In this document: positions 25,461 to 34,686 of the stretch, in pieces
How positions within the stretch are numbered: position 1 is the stretch's first letter
Layout: each line of letters begins with the position of its first letter
Source of the DNA: Campylobacteraceae bacterium
GTDB lineage: Bacteria; Campylobacterota; Campylobacteria; Campylobacterales; Sulfurovaceae
Direction of reading: 5' to 3'
Length of the DNA stretch: 36,835 nucleotides
Assembly (NCBI GenBank): GCA_026994745.1
Contig: JALWPZ010000250.1
Span: forward strand, 1-36,835
Program-made: the position numbers and the translations under genes
The notes under the pieces: model-generated
Seen by the model: the letters and a program-made list of their open reading frames with translations, nothing else
The model's database searches: none
Told to the model about the DNA's origin: nothing

Positions 25461-25796
25461 CTATTCTTGGCCGAGGATGTAGTAGGTCTCTTTTCCTTCG
25501 ACCTTCTGCAGCGCGATCTTGTACTTTTCGCTCCAGCGCTGAACGATCTCCCGAAACGCTTCGATCTCTTCGGGGGTTTTACTGTCGGTCTTTACCTTGA
25601 GGTAATCCTTGGAGTTGGAGAGTCCTACGATACCGGAGTATCGCTTGACCTCGTCGTTGAGAGTAAGCAGATGCTTGGCGAACTTTTCGAAGCCTTTGGT
25701 ATTGCCGATGATGCGCTCCATCTGTGCCAGAGTCGCGTCGTTGACAGGGTATCCAAGCTGGATCAGCAGGTTTTCGGGAGTCAGATCGATATTCAT
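25461..25796 (-). CDS. Conserved-looking hypothetical protein (111 aa)
   Basis: The start at ATG 25796 is preceded by GAGGTG 3 nt upstream; a longer frame to 25838 lacks this. The protein is 111 aa, soluble and mixed helix/strand: MNIDLTPENLLIQLGY, KGFEKFAKHLLTLND, LKVKTDSKTPEEIEAF and a C-terminal strand KETYYILGQE. I do not recognise the family. It ends 9 bp before the helicase gene, so the two are probably translated from one mRNA. It could be a helicase-associated factor, but nothing in the sequence shows this. Confidence 0.75.
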   Translation of the reverse strand: MNIDLTPENLLIQLGYPVNDATLAQMERIIGNTKGFEKFAKHLLTLNDEVKRYSGIVGLSNSKDYLKVKTDSKTPEEIEAFREIVQRWSEKYKIALQKVEGKETYYILGQE

Positions 25797-25881
25797 AATC
25801 ACCTCATGCGTTTTGATTTGGGTGGAGAATTCTAACAAATCTAAGATTAGAGGGGACTTCCCGAAAATCGGGGGATGAGAG

Positions 25882-26562
25882 TCAGAAGAGTGTCTCTTTG
25901 GGACGGACCTTCTCCAGAAGGATCCGATAGTGCTCCAGATTCTGGAATGCCTTTTCGTAGCGCCACCGCAGCACGAATTCGATCACTTCGTTCTTGCGGC
26001 CCGCCTCCAGGGTCTCCGCTTTCCCGAAATACCCCAGAGAAATATTTTTGGCCTTTTTCTTTCCGTTCTTGTCCGGTTCATAGGTGATGGCGATCACCTG
26101 GACATACTTCCCCTCCCGGATCTCTCCGAAATCCTCCTCCTTGAGACCGATGCCGCTGATGTTCATCGCCTTATAGACGAAGATGTCTTCCACCCTGGGA
26201 ACTTTTTTTTCGATCCCCAGTTTTCCATAGAGCTCCACCAGTCGCGCCAGATTCTCACTGCGGACCGGTTCCGCCGTCGCGTCGATCCCCAGATGGACCA
26301 GCAATCGTCGGTGGAGAAGCTTCGCCTCCACAGCCGGCAGGGATCCCTCGACCGCCTCCTTCTTCCTACCGGATTTTTTGGCCAGTGCCGGAGAAGCATC
26401 GGTCTCCGGTTTCGTATCTGTCGCCGGAGTTTCGATCAGGGATCCGCTCTTTGGCTTCGCAGTTTTCTCCTCCCCGCTTTTCGGCACCACCTTTTTCTTT
26501 TCGCTGAGCTTCTGCTCCAGTTTGCTGTTGAGGGCTTTGAGCCTGTCAAGTGTATTGTCCAT
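25882..26562 (-). CDS. Hypothetical protein with basic low-complexity linker (226 aa)
   Basis: I take ATG 26562 (GGAGAG just upstream) as start; the frame is open to 26652 but the extension is AT-rich upstream DNA. Residues 1-25 are a likely coiled coil (LDRLKALNSKLEQKLSEKK), ~26-85 a Lys/Ala/Pro/Ser-rich disordered linker, and ~90-226 a folded region with RVEDIFVYKAMNISGIGL, YVQVIAITYEPDKNGKKKAKNISLGYFG and RWRYEKAFQNLEHYRILLEKV. I recognise no family. It heads the - strand group that includes the 111-aa gene and the helicase, diverging from murA. Confidence 0.65.
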   Translation of the reverse strand: MDNTLDRLKALNSKLEQKLSEKKKVVPKSGEEKTAKPKSGSLIETPATDTKPETDASPALAKKSGRKKEAVEGSLPAVEAKLLHRRLLVHLGIDATAEPVRSENLARLVELYGKLGIEKKVPRVEDIFVYKAMNISGIGLKEEDFGEIREGKYVQVIAITYEPDKNGKKKAKNISLGYFGKAETLEAGRKNEVIEFVLRWRYEKAFQNLEHYRILLEKVRPKETLF

Positions 26563-26764
26563 CTCTCTCCATCCCCGTACCATCGAAGTCCGGTTTCGAA
26601 TATTAAGTAATATGGTAGCGCGATTATGATTAAACATATCTAAAAATATCAAGGATTTTATTTAAAAATATCAAACTACATATTCATTAGTAGAAGAATC
26701 TCTCCTGCTTTTCGAAATCAAAGATTGGTTAAAATGGCGCCTAAAAGATGGGGGCCTATACATT

Positions 26765-28039
26765 ATGGATTATTTGGAAATCGAGGGTGGCAGGAGACTT
26801 TCTGGGACGGTGCGGATCAGTGGTGCGAAAAATTCCGCCTTGCCGGTGATCGCCGCTACCCTACTCAGTGACCACCCCGTGGTTATGGAAAACCTTCCCG
26901 ATGTGGTGGACATCCGGACCCTTCTGAAACTCCTCACGATCCTGGGTGCCAATGTGGAGCATGAGGGCAACCGTGCTGTGATCGACTGCGGTTCGGTGAA
27001 CTCCACCCGCGCGGTCTACGAAATCGTCGCCCAGATGCGTGCTTCGATCCTGGTCCTGGGGCCCCTGCTCTCCCGTTTTGGGGAGTGTGAAGTGAGTCTT
27101 CCCGGCGGCTGCGCAATCGGACAGCGGCCCATCGACCTCCACCTCAAAGCCCTGGAAGTCATGGGGGCGACGATCGAGATCAAAGGCGGATATGTCCATG
27201 CCATCGCCCCCGAAGGGGGATTGCACGGGGGGACCATCGTCTTCGACAAAGTGAGTGTCGGTGCGACGGAGAACACCCTGATGGCAGCCGCCCTGGCCCA
27301 CGGAACGACCAAGATCGTCAATGCCGCACGGGAGCCGGAGATCGTCCAACTCTGCCAGATGCTCGCTGCTGCCGGGGTCTCCATCGATGGAGTCGGTACC
27401 GGACGAATCACTATAGAAGGGACAGGAGGGAAAGCGCTTCGTTTCCCCGATCCGGTCCGGATCATCCCCGACCGTATCGAAGCGGGCACCTATCTCTGTG
27501 CCGGAGCCATCACCCGCTCTACGATCACTCTGGAAGATGTGGAGATCGAGCACATACAGAGTATGCTGGACAAACTGGAGGGGATGGGCTGTTCCTTCGA
27601 GATCGATGGGAATTCCATCACGATCTTTCCGCCCGAAGATGGCCGTCTGAAAGAGGTCAATATCGTTACCGCGGAGTATCCGGGCTTTCCCACGGATATG
27701 CAGGCACAGTTCATGGCGGTGGCGACTTTGGCCGAGGGTGAAAGCCTGATCGAAGAGCGGCTCTTCGAAAATCGCTTCATGCATGTGAGTGAACTCAACC
27801 GTCTGGGGGCCGATATCTGGCTCAAAGGGAATGTCGCCGCGGTACGACCTGTTGACGAACTTTATGGTGCCGATGTAATGGCGACGGACCTGCGAGCCAG
27901 CTCCGCCCTGGTCTTGGCTGCACTGGCGGCGAGAGGAACGACCCGAATCCGACGAATTTACCACCTGGACCGGGGCTACGACGATCTCCAAGGGAAACTG
28001 TCGAAACTGGGGGCCTCCATCACCCGACTCCACGAATAG
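26765..28039 (+). CDS. murA: UDP-N-acetylglucosamine 1-carboxyvinyltransferase
   Basis: This 424-aa protein has the usual MurA length and catalyses the first committed step of peptidoglycan synthesis, transferring enolpyruvate from PEP to UDP-GlcNAc. K22/N23 (SGAKNSALP) and the PEP-binding loop [13 protein letters not shown] with catalytic Cys116 are present. The presence of Cys rather than Asp predicts sensitivity to fosfomycin. [30 protein letters not shown] and [17 protein letters not shown] complete the family pattern. The gene is transcribed alone, from a promoter in the 200-bp AT-rich gap upstream (26563-26764). Confidence 0.97.
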   Translation: MDYLEIEGGRRLSGTVRISGAKNSALPVIAATLLSDHPVVMENLPDVVDIRTLLKLLTILGANVEHEGNRAVIDCGSVNSTRAVYEIVAQMRASILVLGPLLSRFGECEVSLPGGCAIGQRPIDLHLKALEVMGATIEIKGGYVHAIAPEGGLHGGTIVFDKVSVGATENTLMAAALAHGTTKIVNAAREPEIVQLCQMLAAAGVSIDGVGTGRITIEGTGGKALRFPDPVRIIPDRIEAGTYLCAGAITRSTITLEDVEIEHIQSMLDKLEGMGCSFEIDGNSITIFPPEDGRLKEVNIVTAEYPGFPTDMQAQFMAVATLAEGESLIEERLFENRFMHVSELNRLGADIWLKGNVAAVRPVDELYGADVMATDLRASSALVLAALAARGTTRIRRIYHLDRGYDDLQGKLSKLGASITRLHE

Positions 28040-28273
28040 AATTTCTTCTCAGGGGAACGGGCAGATACTCTTCCCATCGAACTCTCGGAATCACGCGTGA
28101 GAGGGCTTTCACTCGATGGTGACAGAGGGACGTTCCAGCTGCGAAGCGGCCATTTGCGTTTGCGAGCACCAGATACTCGGGTGGAAACCGGATTTTTCCA
28201 AAAAAAAACGATTCGTGAAAAAGGGCCTGCGGGGCCGGGTACTCCCTTCCCCCATCTCTGGCTTTGTATGCGA

Positions 28274-29257
28274 CTATTGCGCCGGTTGGAGTTGGACCGG
28301 TTGGGGCTGGGGAATCTCCTGAGTCGGTAGGGAGCCTTGCTGGGAAGTCGCCGTCTGTGGGGGCGCAGCCGGGTTGGGAGCGGTGGCCGATGGCTGCGAA
28401 TAGGTGGGAGCCGGAGCGGCCTGACGCGGTTGGGGAGCCACTGGTGCAGGTGCCTCCTGGACGATCGTGCCCTGTACAGGGGCTTGGGGCTGAGCCGGCT
28501 GCAGGATCACGGGTTGACGGTTTTGTGCCGGAGCCGGTTGCATCTTCAAACCACTTCCCCGATTCGCCGCCCCGAGCCGTTTCAGGGAAGCCAGGGTATC
28601 TTCGATGTTCCGGTCGTTGGCCTGTTTCGCGGTCGTGACCAGACGATACTCATCCTCGTATCCCAGATGGTAGCTGGGGGAAAGGCCATTGGCGGCCCGG
28701 TACTCGGAAATGGCCCGTCGGGTCATCGGACCACTGGAGCCATCGAGCTTACCGGTATAGAATCCCAGAACTTTCAAGGCGGTCTGGCTCCGTTTGGTCC
28801 GGGTACGGCGATCGCTTCCCTGGGCGATCAGGTTCCGGTCGAACTGCAATAGAGTTCCCAGATAGATCAGGGCATCCCGCTCCTGGGGGCTCAAATAGGC
28901 CGTGTCCCCGATCTCGTAAGCCCGGTTGAGCTCCTTGATGGCCGTGCGTGTTTCGAAGGAGTTGATCTGCCCGTCGATCGCCCCCCGGTAGAATCCCAGA
29001 CTTCTAAGTGCCATCTGGATCCGCTTTTCATCCGTCATCACGGGCCGGGGTGCCGTTCGATGTCTCTTGCGGGTACTTCGATGCCGCGTACTCGAGTGTC
29101 TGCCACTTCGATAGACTTCGTTGGTGATCACGGAGCCGACGACACCACCGACGACACCACCGACTACGGCGTCACCGAAGCTGGCGGAGAGAGGGCTGAT
29201 CCCTCCCACCATGAGCAATCCACCCAACGTCCATGCGATCTTCTTTCCTCTCCTCAC
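28274..29257 (-). CDS. Exported protein with two peptidoglycan-binding-like modules and a Pro/Gln-rich tail
   Basis: I prefer GTG 29257, which has GGGAGG 7 nt upstream, over ATG 29284; this gives 327 aa. The N-terminus (RRGKKIAWTLGGLLMVGG) is a signal peptide ending near SPLSASFG. A glycine zipper follows (VVGGVVGGVVGSVI), then a very basic Arg/His/Ser stretch. Two related modules (IQMALRSLGFYRGAIDGQINSFETRTAIKEL and TALKVLGFYTGKLDGSSGPMTRRAISEY regions) match the PG_binding_1 pattern of a short helical repeat. The last ~90 residues are Pro/Gln/Ala-rich and probably unstructured. It likely acts at the cell wall or in the periplasm. No catalytic domain is visible. Confidence 0.75.
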   Translation of the reverse strand: MRRGKKIAWTLGGLLMVGGISPLSASFGDAVVGGVVGGVVGSVITNEVYRSGRHSSTRHRSTRKRHRTAPRPVMTDEKRIQMALRSLGFYRGAIDGQINSFETRTAIKELNRAYEIGDTAYLSPQERDALIYLGTLLQFDRNLIAQGSDRRTRTKRSQTALKVLGFYTGKLDGSSGPMTRRAISEYRAANGLSPSYHLGYEDEYRLVTTAKQANDRNIEDTLASLKRLGAANRGSGLKMQPAPAQNRQPVILQPAQPQAPVQGTIVQEAPAPVAPQPRQAAPAPTYSQPSATAPNPAAPPQTATSQQGSLPTQEIPQPQPVQLQPAQ

Positions 29258-29331
29258 TTCAAAACCTCCCATTTTTTTGAACATTCTAAACCATCATTCC
29301 TTAATGGTAGAGTAAAGGGCGGATTCAGATC

Positions 29332-29856
29332 TTAGAAACTCTTGAAGCTTTTTTTGTTGATGAGGTATTTCGGCTTCTTGTAGAAGTAGACGCTCTTCGT
29401 CTCTTTTCCGATCGTAAGGGTGAGGGGAAATTTACTGCTGGTGGTTCCGGGATATTCGACCGAATAGATGGAAAACCACCTGGGAATCACCCGTTGCAGG
29501 CTCTCTTCCAGGGAGCCGCGGGAGACTTTCGTCACCGTCAGAGGTTCCTTGCCGGAGAGGCGGCTTGAACGGAAGGCTGCATCGTTGAATCGTTCCGAAG
29601 GATTTCCTGCCAGGATGAGATGCTCCACTTCTCCATCGTCCGTGGGCAGATAATGGACCAGGACGATCGTCTCATTGGCATCGCCGGGACGGAAGATCAA
29701 CTTTTCACTCTGTTGCAGCAGGGAGAGTCTCGAGGACTCCTTGGAGAATTGTCGGTAGGCCGCCACCTCCTCCTTACTTGCGCAGGCGCTCAGGGCTAGC
29801 AGAATCGCCAGACTCCCGATCGTTGTCGTGATTCCCCATCTCTTCAACTGTCCCAT
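29332..29856 (-). CDS. Putative lipoprotein (174 aa)
   Basis: The N-terminus MGQLKRWG plus a hydrophobic stretch ends in the lipobox LSAC with Cys25, so the mature protein should be lipid-anchored. The rest (~26-174) has no recognised domain; it contains RQFSKESSRLSLLQQSEKLIF, ETIVLVHYLP and a basic C-terminal strand region (KSVYFYKKPKYLINKK). GAAGGGATGG precedes the ATG at 29856. It follows in the opposite direction to mobB and lies upstream of the exported protein gene on the same strand with a 74-bp gap. Function unknown; cell-envelope location is inferred. Confidence 0.78.
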   Translation of the reverse strand: MGQLKRWGITTTIGSLAILLALSACASKEEVAAYRQFSKESSRLSLLQQSEKLIFRPGDANETIVLVHYLPTDDGEVEHLILAGNPSERFNDAAFRSSRLSGKEPLTVTKVSRGSLEESLQRVIPRWFSIYSVEYPGTTSSKFPLTLTIGKETKSVYFYKKPKYLINKKSFKSF

Positions 29857-29890
29857 TCCATCCCTTCCGTCATCGAATTTATCGACGATT

Positions 29891-29919
29891 TTAACATATC
29901 AGCAAGATTTCACTACAAT
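29891..29919 (+). promoter_or_regulatory. Predicted sigma-70 promoter for mobB-fbp
   Basis: TTAACA (29891-29896) and TACAAT (29914-29919) are spaced by 17 bp, each one mismatch from consensus. The mobB start is 35 bp downstream of the -10 box. It lies between the divergent lipoprotein gene and mobB. Confidence 0.6.
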
Positions 29920-29953
29920 CCACCTGTATAGATTCCAGTTTCCAAAGGTGCAC

Positions 29954-30454
29954 ATGCAACAGAAAGCCGTCGCATTTACCGGACCTTCCGGCAGCGGCAA
30001 AACGACACTGATCGAAAAGATCTCTCTGCGCTTGAGGGGGCAACGAAGCGTGGCGATCATCAAGCATGATCCCTCCGACAAAGCGATCTTCGATCAGGAG
30101 GGAAAGGACAGTGAGCGATTCTTTCGCAGTGGCGCCGAAGTCGCGGTACTCTCCCCTACCCGCACGACCCTCTTCTCCCATCGGGCCCGCGAAGTGGAGG
30201 AGGTCGCGAAGCTTTTCGGGGATTTCGACCTCCTGATGGTCGAAGGACTCAAAAACCTCCCCCTCCCACGGATCGGGGTCTTCCGAGGAAAGATCGACCC
30301 CGACTACCTCCCTTATCTGCAGGCCGTAGCCATCGACGAGAGCGTTGAACTCTCCAACAAGGAGCTTCCCGGAGAGGTCACGGTTCTCGATCTCAACGAT
30401 CTCGATGGCATCATCCGATGGATCGACGAACACGCAATCCCCATGAAAGGCTAA
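29954..30454 (+). CDS. mobB: Molybdopterin-guanine dinucleotide biosynthesis protein B
   Basis: ATG 29954 is preceded by AAAGGTG; the open frame extends upstream but without protein-like sequence. The 166-aa protein begins AVAFTGPSGSGKTTLIEKI, a P-loop, followed by VAIIKHDPSDKAIFDQEGKDSERFFRSGAEV with the KHD/DS motif typical of MobB, and later LLMVEGLKNLPLPRIGVFR. MobB is a GTP-binding adaptor that helps MobA attach GMP to molybdenum cofactor. Its presence implies molybdoenzymes such as nitrate or formate-type reductases. It is 3 nt upstream of fbp and starts a three-gene operon. Confidence 0.9.
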   Translation: MQQKAVAFTGPSGSGKTTLIEKISLRLRGQRSVAIIKHDPSDKAIFDQEGKDSERFFRSGAEVAVLSPTRTTLFSHRAREVEEVAKLFGDFDLLMVEGLKNLPLPRIGVFRGKIDPDYLPYLQAVAIDESVELSNKELPGEVTVLDLNDLDGIIRWIDEHAIPMKG

Positions 30455-30457
30455 CCG

Positions 30458-31309
30458 ATGTTGACGATATTCGAACGACTCAAGCAGATCGCACGGGAGA
30501 TCGACAAAGCGATCAAGAACGAAGACCTGGGCTACAGCTCCAAACAGAACGCTACGGGGGACGAACAGCTCAAGCTCGACATCGCGTCCGATTTCATCAT
30601 TGAACATATTCTGCGGGATGTCGCTTTGGTCAAATCGATCATCAGCGAGGAGAAAGAGGACATCATGGAGGTCAATCCGGATGGGAAATATACCATCTGT
30701 TACGACCCTCTCGATGGATCCAGCATCGTCGATGTCAATCTCTCGGTAGGATCGATCTTCGGGATCTACGAGACGGGCAACCTGAGCGGTGATGGACTGC
30801 GGGCCGCCGCCTACGTCGTCTATGGGCCCCGTTTGGAGCTGGTGATCGCCGTTCGGGGCAAACATCCACGTCATTATCGCAGTGGAGCCCGGGGACTCTT
30901 CAGCAGCCGGGCCCCCATCGTACTAAAGGAAAAGGGAAAACTCAACGCTCCCGGAGGCACTCAGCAGTATTGGAGTCCTACCCATCGTTCCCTGGTGGAA
31001 TCCCTCTTCTCCGAAGGGTATCGGCTTCGCTATAGCGGGGGGATGGTCCCTGATCTCCACCAGATCCTTCTCAAGGGTGGAGGGCTCTTCAGCTACCCCG
31101 GCACCCAGGATCGTCCCTATGGCAAGCTTCGGATGCTCTTCGAAGCCCTTCCTTTCGCATTGATCTTCGAAGCGGCCGGGGGACAGGCGCTCGATGAGGA
31201 GGGAAATCGTCTGCTGGACCTCTGCCCCACCAAGATCCATGAAACGACCCCCTGCTTCTTTGGCTCCAACTACGAGATCGAACGGTTCAAAAAGGTATAC
31301 GGTCTATGA
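30458..31309 (+). CDS. fbp: Fructose-1,6-bisphosphatase, class I
   Basis: This 283-aa enzyme hydrolyses fructose 1,6-bisphosphate to fructose 6-phosphate in gluconeogenesis. Metal ligands are IISEEK (E64/E65) and DPLDGSS (83-89), the class I hallmark. [13 protein letters not shown] and [18 protein letters not shown] complete the substrate site and C-terminal region. The length is somewhat below E. coli Fbp (332 aa), as usual for short class I forms. A strict need for gluconeogenesis would fit an autotrophic lifestyle, but this is inference. It sits between mobB and a small cysteine-containing protein gene, with an ATGA overlap to the latter. Confidence 0.95.
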   Translation: MLTIFERLKQIAREIDKAIKNEDLGYSSKQNATGDEQLKLDIASDFIIEHILRDVALVKSIISEEKEDIMEVNPDGKYTICYDPLDGSSIVDVNLSVGSIFGIYETGNLSGDGLRAAAYVVYGPRLELVIAVRGKHPRHYRSGARGLFSSRAPIVLKEKGKLNAPGGTQQYWSPTHRSLVESLFSEGYRLRYSGGMVPDLHQILLKGGGLFSYPGTQDRPYGKLRMLFEALPFALIFEAAGGQALDEEGNRLLDLCPTKIHETTPCFFGSNYEIERFKKVYGL

Positions 31310-31506
31310 GCCAAACCGGTGTCAACGATCGATGGAAGGAAGCCCTGGATCGGCAACTGGAGCGCCTACAGGAGTGCCAGGAAGAGCAAAAGGTCCGAAG
31401 CTGCCTTGCCTGTCCCAAGATCCTGGAATGCTCCATTCGGACGGAGTACGTCAATGCCGTCTATGAGAGCATGAACAAGGGACAGGGCGGCGGCTTCGAA
31501 TTTTGA
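31306..31506 (+). CDS. Small Cys-rich conserved-looking protein (66 aa)
   Basis: The start overlaps the fbp stop (ATGA). The 66-aa protein has a helical, charged first half ([20 protein letters not shown]) and a segment with [34 protein letters not shown]; the cysteines could bind metal or form a disulfide. From memory, small proteins with the same ending ([15 protein letters not shown] type) sit beside fbp or metG in other Campylobacterota. The function is unknown. Confidence 0.75.
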   Translation: MSQTGVNDRWKEALDRQLERLQECQEEQKVRSCLACPKILECSIRTEYVNAVYESMNKGQGGGFEF

Positions 31507-31540
31507 CAGGATATATTGATAAATATGGAGGTGTGGCACA

Positions 31541-32089
31541 ATGGGTGAACTGACCGAAGAGGCGAAACAGAGAATTCTGGAGAGTATCCGAACGGTTCCG
31601 GACTTTCCCAAACCAGGGATCCAATTCAAGGATATCAGCACCCTGCTGGGAAATCCGGAAGCGTTTCAACTCCTGATGGATCATTTGGAAGCCCGCTATC
31701 GGGATTCGGACCTGGACTACATCGCCGGAATCGACGCCAGGGGTTTCATCTTTGGAGCGGCTCTGGCCGACCGGTTGAAGATCGGGTTCGTTCCCGTGCG
31801 GAAAAAAGGAAAGCTGCCCTACACTACTGTCTCGGAAAAGTATGCACTGGAGTATGGATTTGACGAGGTAGAGATCCATATCGATGCGTTCAAGGGTGTG
31901 GAACGGGAAAAGGCACAGGTTTTGCTGATCGACGACCTGCTGGCCACCGGAGGGACCGCTGCCGCAGGAGCCCGCCTGATCGACAATGTGGGGGCCGACT
32001 GCGTCGAAGCCTGCTTCCTTTTGGAATTGGGCTTCCTCGAAGGTCGGGAGAAGATCCCGGCACCTGTCTATTCCGTCCTTACGCTTTGA
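31541..32089 (+). CDS. apt: Adenine phosphoribosyltransferase
   Basis: This 182-aa protein joins adenine and PRPP to make AMP in purine salvage. It starts at ATG 31541 behind GGAGGTG. It has [17 protein letters not shown] near the N-terminus, [29 protein letters not shown], and the PRPP-binding loop [16 protein letters not shown], all hallmarks of Apt. It is convergent with the cyclophilin gene, and the two 3' ends overlap by 11 nt (32079-32089), leaving no room for a terminator between them. Confidence 0.96.
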   Translation: MGELTEEAKQRILESIRTVPDFPKPGIQFKDISTLLGNPEAFQLLMDHLEARYRDSDLDYIAGIDARGFIFGAALADRLKIGFVPVRKKGKLPYTTVSEKYALEYGFDEVEIHIDAFKGVEREKAQVLLIDDLLATGGTAAAGARLIDNVGADCVEACFLLELGFLEGREKIPAPVYSVLTL

Positions 32090-32615
32090 CGGATTCGGGA
32101 CGCTCTTCGACTACCCGGATCGATTGGATCGTATCGTTCATTTCGATGCTGTCGAGGACCCGGTAACTCTCGGTATCGTCAGGGTCGATTCCTCCAAATA
32201 CCGTATGCACCCCGTCCAGATGGGGAGTGTCTACGAAAGTAATGAAAAACTGGCTTCCTCCGGTGTCTTTTCCGGCATGGGCCATAGAGATCACTCCCCG
32301 TCGATGTTTGATGCCATTGTCGGTCTCGCACCGGATCGCCCAACCCGGCCCACCGGTCCCCGCCATACGGGGATTGTCCTTGGAATGGGGACATCCACCC
32401 TGGGCCATGAAACCGGGGATGACCCGATGAAACTTCAGGCCGTCGTAGAAGCCACTGTTGGCCAGATGGGCGAAGTTGGCCACGGTATTGGGGGCATCCT
32501 TGGGATACAGGCGCAATACGATCCGACCTTTGTCGGTTTCGATCACCGCATACTGAAGCTTATCCAGCTCCTCGGGGCTCAGATCGTACTCTTTGAGGTT
32601 CTTCTTTCCGAACAT
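32079..32615 (-). CDS. Cyclophilin-type peptidylprolyl isomerase
   Basis: This 178-aa single-domain cyclophilin catalyses cis-trans isomerisation of X-Pro bonds. [13 protein letters not shown] carries the active-site Arg and Phe, followed by [24 protein letters not shown]. No signal peptide is seen, so it is cytoplasmic. An N-terminal extension of ~20 residues ([19 protein letters not shown]) precedes the cyclophilin fold. It is translated with the 44-aa membrane protein gene upstream through a TAATG overlap. Confidence 0.93.
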   Translation of the reverse strand: MFGKKNLKEYDLSPEELDKLQYAVIETDKGRIVLRLYPKDAPNTVANFAHLANSGFYDGLKFHRVIPGFMAQGGCPHSKDNPRMAGTGGPGWAIRCETDNGIKHRRGVISMAHAGKDTGGSQFFITFVDTPHLDGVHTVFGGIDPDDTESYRVLDSIEMNDTIQSIRVVEERPESVKA

Positions 32616-32749
32616 TATTTGGCTCCTTGTTGTTGAATGCTCTTTTTGGGTTTGCTCATTTCGGAGGCTTTGTTGAGCCCCTGAATGACGAAGATGGTGC
32701 CCAGGGCGAAGATCGCCAGAATGATCAAGGGTGCCAGTTTCTGGAACAT
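32615..32749 (-). CDS. Small membrane protein (44 aa)
   Basis: On the - strand, ATG at 32749 follows AGGAG by 5 nt and the frame reads [20 protein letters not shown], then [20 protein letters not shown] to a TAA at 32615-32617. Residues ~6-24 form one transmembrane helix, and the C-terminal half is basic and probably cytoplasmic. Its stop overlaps the cyclophilin start. The clean ribosome site, overlap and membrane pattern argue it is real. The function is unknown. Confidence 0.7.
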   Translation of the reverse strand: MFQKLAPLIILAIFALGTIFVIQGLNKASEMSKPKKSIQQQGAK

Positions 32750-32850
32750 GATGTCTCCTCGCTCTTTTTTCGCTGGATTGTAGCCTAATTTTCTTTCACG
32801 GGCAAACCAGAACCCCCCGAATTTTCAGCTTCAATTCAAGATCCATCGAC

Positions 32851-32856
32851 TATAAT
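32851..32856 (+). promoter_or_regulatory. -10 box of the tRNA-Ser gene
   Basis: TATAAT lies 14 bp upstream of the mature tRNA 5' end. The -35 region (about 32828-32834, CTTCAA) is weak, so only the -10 element is well supported. Confidence 0.5.
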
Positions 32857-32870
32857 GCCACTCCACAAAC

Positions 32871-32961
32871 GGAGACGTGGGTGAGCTGGCTGAAACCACA
32901 CCCCTGCTAAGGGTGCGTACCTTAACGGGTACCGAGGGTTCGAATCCCTCCGTCTCCGCCA
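32871..32961 (+). tRNA. tRNA-Ser (anticodon GCU)
   Basis: Acceptor arms GGAGACG (32871-32877) and CGTCTCC (32951-32957) pair fully, followed by G and an encoded CCA (to 32961). The anticodon loop CTGCTAA carries GCT, reading AGC/AGU serine codons. A long variable arm (~32913-32932) and the T-loop GGTTCGAATCC are present, as expected for a class II tRNA. No att-like repeats or integrase were found beside it. Confidence 0.96.
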
Positions 32962-33033
32962 CTTGATCTCTTATTAGACACTCACAAACAATACTTCTGC
33001 TACTGAAAACTTCATACACGACAGCACACACTT

Positions 33034-33816
33034 TCAACGAATACGCTGTAACCTATAGAGGGCGATGGATGCCGCCATAGCGACATTGAAGCTTTTGACG
33101 TCCGATTCGATCTCGATCTGCAAGGTGGCATCGACCTTCTTCAGGATTGCGGGTGGAACGCCCTCCTCTTCGTTCCCCAGGATCAGAGCCCAGCGTTGGG
33201 GGATGGGAGAGTACTCCGCCAAAGCGACGGCATCGGGGCTGAGTTCCGCGGCCAGGATCGTGTATCCGAGCTCCCTGAGTCGTTGGATGGTCTGTAACGG
33301 ATCGTCATAGCAGTGGACCCTCAATCGGGTCACATGCCCGGTGCTGACCCGGATCGCTCTACGGCCGTAGGGATGGGGGCCGGCGACAGGTACGGCGTAC
33401 CCCCCTACTCCCAGCCCGGCGGCGGACCGTGCGATGGCTCCAACGTTCTCCATATTGTTCAGGGGCATGAGCATCACGATCTGATCGGGCAACTCTTCGA
33501 GAGACACATTGGGTGGTCGGAGCAGATGGGCCATGACATTGTGATGGATCCGGTGCCCGACGACCTGCTCCAGGAGATGCCGATCTCCCAAATAGACCGT
33601 AGGAACTTTGGCAGCCAGAATCCTTTCTTTTTCCGCTTCGAAATATTCGGGAGTACAGAGAAGGCTCTTGAACTTCAGGCCACTCTCCAGCAATTGTCCC
33701 ACGACCCGTGGAGAATCGGCGACGAAGCTTCCGTCTCTTTCGAAAAGGTTCCCTCGAAGGGTCCGGTAGACCTGCAGTTCCGGGATCTCCAGGGTGTCGA
33801 GCGTTACGATCTGCAT
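33034..33816 (-). CDS. SpoU/TrmH-family RNA 2'-O-methyltransferase
   Basis: This 260-aa protein has the three SpoU (SPOUT) motifs: LNNMENVGAIARSAAGLG (motif 1), ALILGNEEEGVPPAIL (motif 2) and VKSFNVAMAASIALY (motif 3). The N-terminal ~110 residues contain FVADSPRVVGQLLESGLKFKSLL, the substrate-binding part of RlmB-like proteins. It should methylate a ribose in rRNA or tRNA; the exact site cannot be read. It is 9 bp downstream of apaH and probably co-transcribed with it. Confidence 0.9.
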   Translation of the reverse strand: MQIVTLDTLEIPELQVYRTLRGNLFERDGSFVADSPRVVGQLLESGLKFKSLLCTPEYFEAEKERILAAKVPTVYLGDRHLLEQVVGHRIHHNVMAHLLRPPNVSLEELPDQIVMLMPLNNMENVGAIARSAAGLGVGGYAVPVAGPHPYGRRAIRVSTGHVTRLRVHCYDDPLQTIQRLRELGYTILAAELSPDAVALAEYSPIPQRWALILGNEEEGVPPAILKKVDATLQIEIESDVKSFNVAMAASIALYRLQRIR

Positions 33817-33825
33817 GATGATCCT

Positions 33826-34656
33826 TTAAAAGGGGGCGATCCCTTCAGGACACTCCACCTGAACGATCTTTCCGGCTTTCGGGCCATCCAGGCGTCGGGC
33901 GGTCAATCTACCCTGCCAGAGGCAACCACTGTCGAGGCAGCAGACTTCATCATTTTCGAAGTACCCCAGAGTGGACCAGTGGCCAAAAAGGATCTTCTCC
34001 TCCACTTTTTTCCGTACCGGGCATTCGAACCAGGGTAGGAGTCCTTTTGCGCGGGTCTTTTCTCCCGGGGCACCTTTTTGATGGAAATCGAGCCTTCCAT
34101 CAGGGTGGCAGTAACGCATCCGAATGAAGCCGGCCAACATATATCGTTCGTGTTGCAGATCATTCCCCAGAGGATCGAAATGGTCTTCGTTCTTTCCCAT
34201 CATCACCGCCAGCCAATCGGCTGCCCGGTCGCTTTTCAGTTTTTGCATCAAAATCCGATTATAGTGCAAGCTGCTGCCCAGGCCGAACTCCGGGGGGATC
34301 CCCGCGTGGGCCATCACATAGCCGAGGGAGTGATCCATTTGGAGGAACGGTTGCTGTCTCAGCCAATTTAACCACTCCTCTCTCCTGGGATCCTCGAGGA
34401 TCGGATTGAGAGTGGGATTGGACTTCTTGATCCCCCAGGCCGCGGCCAACAGAGCGATATCGTGGTTGCCCAGTACCACCCGCAGGCTCTCACGGATCCC
34501 GTAGAGGTACTCCAGCACCTCCCGGGATCTCTTCCCCCGGTTGACCAGGTCCCCGGCCAGCCAGAGAGTATCACGCTTCGGGTTGAAATCGATCTTCTCC
34601 AGCAGCCGCATCAAAGGGTCGTAACAACCCTGAATGTCTCCGATGGCCCAAATCAT
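33826..34656 (-). CDS. apaH: Symmetrical bis(5'-nucleosyl)-tetraphosphatase
   Basis: This 276-aa metallophosphoesterase begins IWAIGDIQGCYDPL, then LAGDLVNRG and VVLGNHDIALLA, the GD..GD..GNHD metal-binding set of calcineurin-like phosphatases. MAHAGIPPEF and ILFGHWSTLGYF are specific to ApaH. It cleaves Ap4A to two ADP and can decap NpnN-RNA. Length and motifs are normal. It lies upstream of the SpoU gene on the - strand. A 319-bp repeat-rich gap separates it from the glycosylase gene. Confidence 0.95.
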   Translation of the reverse strand: MIWAIGDIQGCYDPLMRLLEKIDFNPKRDTLWLAGDLVNRGKRSREVLEYLYGIRESLRVVLGNHDIALLAAAWGIKKSNPTLNPILEDPRREEWLNWLRQQPFLQMDHSLGYVMAHAGIPPEFGLGSSLHYNRILMQKLKSDRAADWLAVMMGKNEDHFDPLGNDLQHERYMLAGFIRMRYCHPDGRLDFHQKGAPGEKTRAKGLLPWFECPVRKKVEEKILFGHWSTLGYFENDEVCCLDSGCLWQGRLTARRLDGPKAGKIVQVECPEGIAPF

Positions 34657-34686
34657 TTTCGAATCCCTGTGGGGTTTGAAATTGAA

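Noticed and set aside
24024-25835. 603-codon open frame on the + strand opposite the UvrD-like helicase
   Set aside because: The - strand frame has all SF1 helicase motifs; the + strand frame has no domain pattern and is a by-product of GC-rich codon use.
32871-32961. tRNA-Ser as integration site for a genomic island
   Set aside because: No integrase, no second copy of the tRNA 3' end and only housekeeping genes on both sides.
32831-33037. 68-codon - strand frame over the tRNA-Ser gene
   Set aside because: It is the antisense of a complete tRNA and adjoining non-coding DNA.
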